This document shows positions 58,352 to 64,000 of a stretch of 64,000 nt of DNA, one piece after another. Both the position numbers and the translations under genes were made by a program. The notes beneath the pieces are model-generated. The model saw only the letters and a list, made by a program, of their open reading frames with translations. It made no database searches and was not told the DNA's origin. The stretch comes from Natranaerovirga hydrolytica (GTDB lineage Bacteria > Bacillota > Clostridia > Lachnospirales > DSM-24629), in the NCBI RefSeq assembly GCF_004339095.1, contig NZ_SMGQ01000011.1, positions 667,575 to 731,574 on the forward strand, in the 5' to 3' direction. Each line of letters begins with the position of its first letter. Position 1 is the stretch's first letter.

Positions 58352-59572
58352 CTATGTTCTATAATCTGCATTAATTTTTACATAGTCATAACTTAAATCA
58401 CAACCCCAAGCGGTTGCTTTTTCTCTTCCTTCTTGTAAAAATATATTTAATTTAATGTACTTATCACCTAAGATTTCTGTTGCTTCTTCTTCGCTATACC
58501 CTGTTCCCATACCGTTTTCTACTATTTTGATATTGCCTCTAGCCGTTTCAAAATAGACTTTTACTTCATCTGGATTAAAGATGGTATCCGCATATCCCAT
58601 TGCACAAATGATTCTACCCCAGTTGGCATCTTCTCCATGTACAGCTGTTTTGACTAAACTAGAGCCCACAACAGATTTAGCTAATGAAGCGGCTTGTTGT
58701 TTGTCTTTTGCACCTTCCACATTAACTTCTAATAATTTGGTAGCGCCTTCACCGTCAGCTGCTACACTCTTTGCTAAATGTATATTAATGTAATTTAATG
58801 CATCTAAAAACTTATAATAATCATCGTCTTTTGTATCAATTATTGCATTATCTGCCATCCCATTTGCCATAATAAGCACCATATCGTTAGTTGACGTATC
58901 ACCGTCAACTGAAATCATATTATAAGAATCTTGGACACTTTCTTTTAATGCTTCTTTTAATAAGTCTTTTGAAATGTTACAGTCTGTTGTAATAAATGCA
59001 AGCATTGTAGCCATATTAGGATGAATCATACCTGAGCCTTTTGATATGGATCCTATCTTCACTTTTGCACCTTTTATAAAGATTTCTACTGCAATCTCTT
59101 TTTTAAATGTATCTGTGGTCATAATTGCTTCTGCTGCGTCTACACCACTTCCTATATCTGAAGCCAGTTTAGGCACAATATCTTTTATGCCGTTACCAAT
59201 AACATCCATTGGCAATTGTTTTCCAATAACCCCCGTAGAAGCCACATATACTTTATTAACATCAATTGCTAACGCATTAGCTACCATTGTTGCCATATTT
59301 TTATTATTTTCTATACCTTCATGACCAGTACAAGCATTTGCCACACCACTGTTAATAATAATGGCCTGCCCTTCACCATCTTCTTTTATAAGTTTTTCAT
59401 TCCAAAGAACAGGTGCTGCTTTTACATTATTAATGGTAAATGTTCCTGCCATATTTGCATTTTTACTTGAAAAAATCAAAGCAAGGTCTTTTCTTTTTTT
59501 CTTGATACCACAGTATATCCCTGCTGCTGAAAAACCATTTGCTGTTGTAATTCCACCATCAATTACTTTCAT
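58352..59572 (-). CDS. argJ: Bifunctional ornithine acetyltransferase / N-acetylglutamate synthase
   Basis: 406 residues. The self-cleavage site is [13 protein letters not shown], between Ala188 and Thr189, making alpha and beta chains with Thr189 as nucleophile. It moves the acetyl group from acetylornithine to glutamate, running the cyclic arginine pathway. No argA is present, so the enzyme may also make acetylglutamate from acetyl-CoA; that can only be tested biochemically. The AAGGAGG ribosome site is strong. Confidence 0.96.
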   Translation of the reverse strand: MKVIDGGITTANGFSAAGIYCGIKKKRKDLALIFSSKNANMAGTFTINNVKAAPVLWNEKLIKEDGEGQAIIINSGVANACTGHEGIENNKNMATMVANALAIDVNKVYVASTGVIGKQLPMDVIGNGIKDIVPKLASDIGSGVDAAEAIMTTDTFKKEIAVEIFIKGAKVKIGSISKGSGMIHPNMATMLAFITTDCNISKDLLKEALKESVQDSYNMISVDGDTSTNDMVLIMANGMADNAIIDTKDDDYYKFLDALNYINIHLAKSVAADGEGATKLLEVNVEGAKDKQQAASLAKSVVGSSLVKTAVHGEDANWGRIICAMGYADTIFNPDEVKVYFETARGNIKIVENGMGTGYSEEEATEILGDKYIKLNIFLQEGREKATAWGCDLSYDYVKINADYRT

Positions 59573-59587
59573 ATAATCCTCCTTAGT

Positions 59588-60625
59588 CTACATAAATACA
59601 GGAATTTGTTCCAATCCCAAGTCTTCTTCTAAGTCATATAAAATATTTAAATTCTGTACAGCTTGACCTGCTGCACCTTTTATCAGGTTATCAATTGCAC
59701 TCACAACCACAATTCGATTGGTTCTTTCATCTATTTTAAAACCGATATCACAATAATTACTGCCTTTTACCCATCTTGTTTCTGGAAAATAATCTTTATC
59801 AAGTACTCTTACAAATTTTTCTTGACTATAGTATTGATTATAGATGGCTTTAATATCATCGTAAGAATAATTTTCTTTTAAGGTAGCATAAGCCGTTGCC
59901 AATATCCCTCTATGCATGGGTACCAAATGTGGCGTAAAATTAATAATGGTCTTTTCATCACAAGCATAACTGTATTGTTCTTCAATCTCTGCTGTATGTC
60001 TATGTGTACCAATACCATATGCTTTTGTGCTTTCATTCACTTCATTATAATGGGTGCCTAATCTTGGTGCTCTACCGGCTCCTGATACCCCTGATTTGGC
60101 ATCTATCAATATGGATTGATGATCGATTAATTGTTCTTTTAATAGTGGATACACCCCTAAAATAGAAGCTGTTGGGTAGCAACCAGGATTAGCAATTAAT
60201 TGTGCCTTTTTGACTTGCTCTCTATTTAATTCACATAACCCATAGACAGCATCTTTTAATAATGAAGGATTGGTATGTTCTTGATTGTACCAATTCTTAT
60301 AATCCTCTTTATCTTTTAACCTAAAGTCTGCACTTAGGTCTATTATTTTAACCGTGTCTAATAAATCCTTGTTAATTAATGAAGAACTTAGTCCATGAGG
60401 TGTCGCTAAAAAAATAACGTCTACTTCCTGACACAGTTTTTCTAAATCTTGTTCAAGACAAGTTGCTTCATATATTTTTGTATAATTACCATAACACCTA
60501 TGATAATCTTTTCCTTTATAAGTATTAGATGTAATCCAAGCAAGCTCTGCTTTTGGATGTTGTATAATTAAGCGAACAAGTTCTTGTCCTGCATAACCTG
60601 TTGCACCAACAATACCGACTTTCAT
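59588..60625 (-). CDS. argC: N-acetyl-gamma-glutamyl-phosphate reductase
   Basis: 345 residues, Rossmann domain (VGIVGATGYAGQELVRLIIQ) and dehydrogenase domain with catalytic Cys in LIANPGCYPTASILGVYPL; SGVSGAGRAPRL and HTAEIEEQYS follow. It reduces acetylglutamyl phosphate with NADPH. First gene of the minus-strand arginine operon. ATG 60625 is chosen: AGGAG lies 8 nt upstream and the earlier GTG overlaps it. Confidence 0.97.
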   Translation of the reverse strand: MKVGIVGATGYAGQELVRLIIQHPKAELAWITSNTYKGKDYHRCYGNYTKIYEATCLEQDLEKLCQEVDVIFLATPHGLSSSLINKDLLDTVKIIDLSADFRLKDKEDYKNWYNQEHTNPSLLKDAVYGLCELNREQVKKAQLIANPGCYPTASILGVYPLLKEQLIDHQSILIDAKSGVSGAGRAPRLGTHYNEVNESTKAYGIGTHRHTAEIEEQYSYACDEKTIINFTPHLVPMHRGILATAYATLKENYSYDDIKAIYNQYYSQEKFVRVLDKDYFPETRWVKGSNYCDIGFKIDERTNRIVVVSAIDNLIKGAAGQAVQNLNILYDLEEDLGLEQIPVFM

Positions 60626-60661
60626 ATATATCACTCCTATTTATTTCTAAGGTTTGTTATA

Positions 60662-60690
60662 ATTATACATTCTTTTTGTTATTTATTCAA
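60662..60690 (-). promoter_or_regulatory. SigA promoter of argCJBD-carAB
   Basis: TTGAAT (60685-60690), 17 nt, TATAAT (60662-60667) on the minus strand. The flanking AT-rich DNA contains partial matches to ArgR boxes (TATGAAATATTATGCTTG near 60688-60705) but none is convincing. Confidence 0.75.
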
Positions 60691-60812
60691 GCATAATATT
60701 TCATAAAATTATTTTATTATAAATTATATTTTAGTTATATTTTATCTGTCTTTATATTGATTTTATCTCCTGAGCATTTCATAAAAAACATTAGATAATT
60801 TTATTTTTTTGC

Positions 60813-60841
60813 TTGCATATTTTTTAATTTTAATGTATATT
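60813..60841 (+). promoter_or_regulatory. Candidate promoter of argGH upstream of a structured leader
   Basis: TTGCAT (60813-60818), 17 nt, TATATT (60836-60841). Transcription from here would give a leader of about 290 nt, starting with a small hairpin (GGTGTTTT with AAGACACC, 60866-60885) and then the two repeat units. A second TATAAT (61102-61107), at the end of the repeat, could give a short leader instead. Confidence 0.5.
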
Positions 60842-60900
60842 TATTATATAATATTTTAACAAATGGGTGTTTTTATTAAGACACCAAAACACTATTGATA

Positions 60901-60992
60901 TGAAAGTCTAATTTGCAAACTTACTCGTAAGGATTTGGAAATTAAACTTTCAGCGAAACTTGTGTCTCTTGCGCCAGCAAGAGGCATAAGTT
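60901..60992 (+). repeat. Structured repeat unit 1 (hairpins A and B) in the argG leader
   Basis: Hairpin A (60901-60952): TGAAAGT, TAATTT, CAAA and CTTA pair with TAAG, TTTG, AAATTA and ACTTTCA, about 21 bp in all, broken by two mismatches and a GA bulge. Hairpin B (60957-60992): AACTTGTGTCTCTTGC pairs with GCAAGAGGCATAAGTT, 16 bp with two G-U around a GCCA loop. TTGAGTTAATA links it to unit 2. Confidence 0.8.
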
Positions 60993-61001
60993 GAGTTAAT
61001 A

Positions 61002-61100
61002 TGAAAGTCTAATTTGCAAACTTACTCGTAAGGATTTGGAGATGACACTTTCATTGATAACCTGTGTAGCTACTGATTTAGAGCTACATAGGTCAGGTTG
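61002..61100 (+). repeat. Structured repeat unit 2 (hairpins A and B) in the argG leader
   Basis: Hairpin A (61002-61053) matches unit 1 at 49 of 52 bases, with the outer TGAAAGT/ACTTTCA arms intact; the changes lie in the 3' half of the middle stem. Hairpin B (61060-61093) pairs ACCTGTGTAGCT with AGCTACATAGGT (12 bp, one G-U). Its base resembles that of unit 1 but its top is different. The offset between units is 101 nt. It ends 45 nt before argG, with no T tract. Confidence 0.8.
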
Positions 61101-61138
61101 ATATAATAAGAGATTGTTAATTAGAAAGGAGTTTTTTT

Positions 61139-62350
61139 ATGCAAAAAAAAGTAATATTGGCTTATTCTGGTGGTTTGGATACGACAACCATTATACCTTG
61201 GTTAAAAGAAAATTATGATTATGAGGTTATCTGTGTTTGTATAGATGTAGGACAGGGACAAGAAATTGAAGGCTTAGAAGAACGTGCATTAGCTTCTGGC
61301 GCTAGTAAATTATACATAGAAGATCTTAAAGATGAATTTGTAGAAGATTTTGTATGGCCTACTCTTAAAGCTCAAGCCATTTATGAAAATAAATATTTAT
61401 TAGGTACTTCCATTGCAAGACCATTAATTTCAAAAAGATTGGTAGAAATTGCGAAAAAAGAACAAGCCGAAGCCATTTGCCATGGTGCTACTGGTAAAGG
61501 TAATGATCAAGTGCGTTTTGAGTTAACCATTAAAGCTTTAGCGCCTGAGTTAAAAATCATTGCGCCTTGGAGAATATGGGATATTAAATCTCGTGAAGAT
61601 GCCATTGAATATTGTAGAGATCATGGTATAGACTTACCTTTTAGTGTAGAAACTAGTTATAGTAGAGATAGAAACCTATGGCACTTAAGTCACGAAGGTT
61701 TAGAATTAGAAGATATTGGTATTGAACCCGATTATGACAAATTATTACAACTATCTGTTTCACCTGAAAAAGCACCTGATACTCCTGAGTATATTGAATT
61801 AGAATTTGATAAAGGGATACCTGTTGCGTTAAATGGTGAAAAACTTGCTGGCGTTGCTATGATTGAAAAACTTAATGCTTTAGGTGGCAAACATGGTATC
61901 GGTACCATTGATTTATTAGAAAATCGTGTAGTTGGTATGAAATCACGTGGAATATACGAAACGCCAGGTGGAACGATTTTATACGCAGCACATAGTAAAA
62001 TGGAAGAACTTTGTTTAGACAAACAAACCATTGCTTATAAATCAACTATCGCTATAAAATATGCTGAATTAATATACAGCGGCGAATGGTATACACCTTT
62101 AAGAGAAGCTTTAGAAGCTTTTGTTAATGAAACTCAAAAAACCGTTACTGGAAAAGTAAAATTAAAACTATACAAAGGTAATATTATCCCTGCTGGTGCT
62201 TCTTCTGATTATTCATTATATAGTGAGTCTTTAGCAAGTTTTGCAACAGGTGATTTATACAACCACCACGATGCTGAAGGATTTATTAATCTATTTGGCT
62301 TACCTTTAAAAGTAAGAGCTATGTTATTAAACGATAAAAATGATCAATAG
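61139..62350 (+). CDS. argG: Argininosuccinate synthase
   Basis: 403 residues: PP-loop ATPase ([17 protein letters not shown]), [31 protein letters not shown] and [16 protein letters not shown]. It joins citrulline and aspartate using ATP. The gene is divergent from argC and has the repeat-bearing leader. AAGGAG lies 7 nt before the ATG. Confidence 0.98.
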   Translation: MQKKVILAYSGGLDTTTIIPWLKENYDYEVICVCIDVGQGQEIEGLEERALASGASKLYIEDLKDEFVEDFVWPTLKAQAIYENKYLLGTSIARPLISKRLVEIAKKEQAEAICHGATGKGNDQVRFELTIKALAPELKIIAPWRIWDIKSREDAIEYCRDHGIDLPFSVETSYSRDRNLWHLSHEGLELEDIGIEPDYDKLLQLSVSPEKAPDTPEYIELEFDKGIPVALNGEKLAGVAMIEKLNALGGKHGIGTIDLLENRVVGMKSRGIYETPGGTILYAAHSKMEELCLDKQTIAYKSTIAIKYAELIYSGEWYTPLREALEAFVNETQKTVTGKVKLKLYKGNIIPAGASSDYSLYSESLASFATGDLYNHHDAEGFINLFGLPLKVRAMLLNDKNDQ

Positions 62351-62368
62351 AAAGAGGGTTATCCATTT

Positions 62369-63745
62369 ATGAAACTGTGGGGCGGACGCTTTACTAAAAA
62401 AACAGATTCCCTTGTTCATGAATTTAATACTTCTATTAACTTTGATAAAAGAATGTATGCTTATGATATTAAAGGAAGTATTGCTCATGTAACAATGTTA
62501 GCGAAACAAGACATTATAACAAAAGAAGAAGCAGATGAAATTGAAAAAGGGCTGCTTAGCATTCTTGAAGATATAGACAATGGCTCATTAGAAATTGATG
62601 GTTCTTTTGAAGACATTCATAGTTTTATTGAATCTACTTTAATAAGTAGAATTGGGGATACTGGAAAAAAACTTCATACGGGTCGAAGTAGAAATGACCA
62701 AGTTATTTTAGATATGAAACTTTATACACGTGATGAAATAAAAGAAATTGACCATTTGCTTAAGAATTTATTAGAAGTGTTATTGAAAGTGAGTCAAAAT
62801 CATACAAAAACCATCATGCCAGGCTTTACTCATTTACAAAAAGCCCAACCCATTACATTAGCACACCATTTTATGGCGTATTTTGAAATGTTTAAAAGAG
62901 ACCGTTCTAGATTAAAAGATATCTTTGAGCGTATGAATGAATTGCCACTGGGATCAGGTGCTTTAGCGGGTACTACTTTTCCAATTGATAGAGAATATGT
63001 GGCTACTTTATTAGACTTTAAAGGCGTAACCCTAAATAGTATGGATTCTGTTTCAGATAGAGACTTTTTAGTTGAGTTATTAAATGCAATCTCTTTAATC
63101 ATGATGCATCTCAGTAGATTTTGTGAAGAAATCATTATTTGGAGCTCCGATGATTACAAATATATTGAATTAGATGATGCCTATAGTACAGGTAGTAGCA
63201 TTATGCCACAAAAGAAAAATCCTGATATTGCAGAACTGGTTAGAGGTAAAACAGGTCGCGTATATGGTGCTTTAATGAGCTTATTAACGACTTTAAAAGG
63301 CTTGCCATTAGCATACAACAAAGATATGCAAGAGGATAAAGAACTTGTTTTTGATGCCATTGATACGGTAAAGACCAGTTTATTATTATTTGCACCAATG
63401 ATTGATACAATGACTTTTAATAAAGACACTATGTATAAAAGTTGTCAAAATGGCTTTACCAATGCAACGGATGTTGCTGATTATTTGGTTGTCAAATCCA
63501 TACCTTTTAGAGATGCTCATGGCATTGTTGGTCAATTGGTTTTACATTGTATAAATCATCATAAAAGCTTAGATGAATTGTCTTTAGAAGAATATCAATC
63601 CATTCACCCAATTTTTGAAGAAGATATTTATGAAGCAATCTCCTTAGAAACTTGTGTCAATAAAAGAACTTCTATTGGTGGACCATCTGAAGAATCCATG
63701 AATAAAGTTATAGCTATAAATGAAACTTATTTAAAGAATAATTAA
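62369..63745 (+). CDS. argH: Argininosuccinate lyase
   Basis: 458 residues of the fumarase/aspartase superfamily: [34 protein letters not shown], the catalytic Ser loop [20 protein letters not shown] and [17 protein letters not shown]. It splits argininosuccinate into arginine and fumarate. It lies 18 nt after argG and ends the plus-strand operon before a strong terminator. Its C-terminal region ([18 protein letters not shown]) is complete. Confidence 0.98.
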   Translation: MKLWGGRFTKKTDSLVHEFNTSINFDKRMYAYDIKGSIAHVTMLAKQDIITKEEADEIEKGLLSILEDIDNGSLEIDGSFEDIHSFIESTLISRIGDTGKKLHTGRSRNDQVILDMKLYTRDEIKEIDHLLKNLLEVLLKVSQNHTKTIMPGFTHLQKAQPITLAHHFMAYFEMFKRDRSRLKDIFERMNELPLGSGALAGTTFPIDREYVATLLDFKGVTLNSMDSVSDRDFLVELLNAISLIMMHLSRFCEEIIIWSSDDYKYIELDDAYSTGSSIMPQKKNPDIAELVRGKTGRVYGALMSLLTTLKGLPLAYNKDMQEDKELVFDAIDTVKTSLLLFAPMIDTMTFNKDTMYKSCQNGFTNATDVADYLVVKSIPFRDAHGIVGQLVLHCINHHKSLDELSLEEYQSIHPIFEEDIYEAISLETCVNKRTSIGGPSEESMNKVIAINETYLKNN

Positions 63746-63759
63746 TAATATAATTTACT

Positions 63760-63800
63760 AAAAAATGTGTCTTAGAATAATTTCTAAGACACATTTTTTT
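63760..63800. terminator. Strong bidirectional terminator between argH and mscS
   Basis: An exact 18-bp stem (AAAAAATGTGTCTTAGAA and its complement) with a TAAT loop and T tracts on both strands serves the two convergent genes. Confidence 0.93.
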
Positions 63801-64000
63801 AGTCTTCTTTTTTTAAATGCACATCCATTTGAGGGTAAGGAATATTAATACCTACTTCATCGAATTTTATTTTAACTTTCTCTATAAGATCAAAACGTGT
63901 TGGCCATAAATCCCCGCTATTAACCCATACTCTTACAGAAAAGTCTACAGAACTATCATTTAACTCAACTAAGTACACAACAGGTTCTGGGTCTTCTAAT
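63799..64000 (-). CDS. MscS-family mechanosensitive channel, C-terminal part (5' end beyond window)
   Basis: Reading the minus strand from the window edge, 66 codons run in frame to TAA at 63799-63801. The residues (DFSVRVWVNSGDLWPTRFDL, then EVGINIPYPQMDVHL) match the alpha-beta cytoplasmic end of small-conductance mechanosensitive channels, where VRxWV and IPYPQxDVHL are conserved. The pore helices would lie past 64000. A role in releasing solutes on osmotic downshock is inferred from the family. Confidence 0.85.
   Translation of the reverse strand, partial: LEDPEPVVYLVELNDSSVDFSVRVWVNSGDLWPTRFDLIEKVKIKFDEVGINIPYPQMDVHLKKED

Noticed and set aside
60640-60860. ArgR (ARG box) operators between argC and argG
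   Set aside because: Only partial matches of about 10 of 18 bases were found, which AT-rich DNA gives by chance.
60858-61138. T-box or c-di-GMP riboswitch in the argG leader
   Set aside because: No TGGNACCGCG-type antiterminator sequence and no GEMM core; a GCAAAC stretch alone is not enough.

Overview
The window reads as chromosomal core sequence of an AT-rich, endospore-forming, Gram-positive (monoderm) anaerobe of the class Clostridia. Evidence: sporulation genes (spoIIIAA, spoIIIAB, sigK, spoIIP), the hrcA-grpE-dnaK-dnaJ operon with a perfect CIRCE operator, strong GGAGG-type ribosome sites with many TTG/GTG starts, and gene neighbourhoods matching those around efp, lepA and yrrK-yrzB of Bacillus and Clostridium. 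No species name is claimed. Almost all genes lie on the minus strand; only the HPr-like gene, a small membrane protein, nadE and argGH lie on plus. No rRNA, tRNA, CRISPR, phage or insertion sequence was seen.

Layout. 1-5.7 kb: spoIIIAB (cut by the window edge), spoIIIAA, efp, an M24 aminopeptidase, aroQ-aroK-aroE and a YqeG phosphatase. 5.9-13.9 kb: compact type IV pilus locus (pilB, pilT / pilC, pilA, pilD, fused pilM-pilN, pilO). 14-20.2 kb: sigK, a U32 tRNA hydroxylation protein, trmR, mltG, RNase J, an unlisted 37-residue ORF, and fur. 20.3-26.9 kb: DUF1292, ruvX, ireB, mtaB, a Crh/HPr-like gene, thiI with its cysteine desulfurase, cheY, rsmE. 27-36 kb: prmA, dnaJ, dnaK, grpE, hrcA, hemW, lepA. 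36-46 kb: small membrane protein, spoIIP, holA, comEC, a GerMN lipoprotein, a two-component pair, comEA, mgsA. 46-52 kb: nadE, a YdcZ transporter, a GH3 enzyme, a chemoreceptor. 52-63.7 kb: argCJBD-carAB facing argGH. The window ends in the 3' part of an MscS channel gene.

How the genes work together. The arginine block holds every step from glutamate to arginine except ornithine carbamoyltransferase (argF). The pilus genes with comEA and comEC form the core of a DNA-uptake machine. The shikimate genes aroQ, aroK and aroE are translationally coupled. Translation and RNA-maintenance functions (efp, lepA, prmA, rsmE, mtaB, trmR, thiI, RNase J) are interspersed.

Most unusual observation. A family of structured intergenic repeats, built of roughly 100-nt units with two hairpins each, occurs as two tandem units before argG, one diverged unit before lepA and one half-unit before dnaK. 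At all three places it is co-directional with the downstream gene. I do not recognise it as a named RNA class or repeat.
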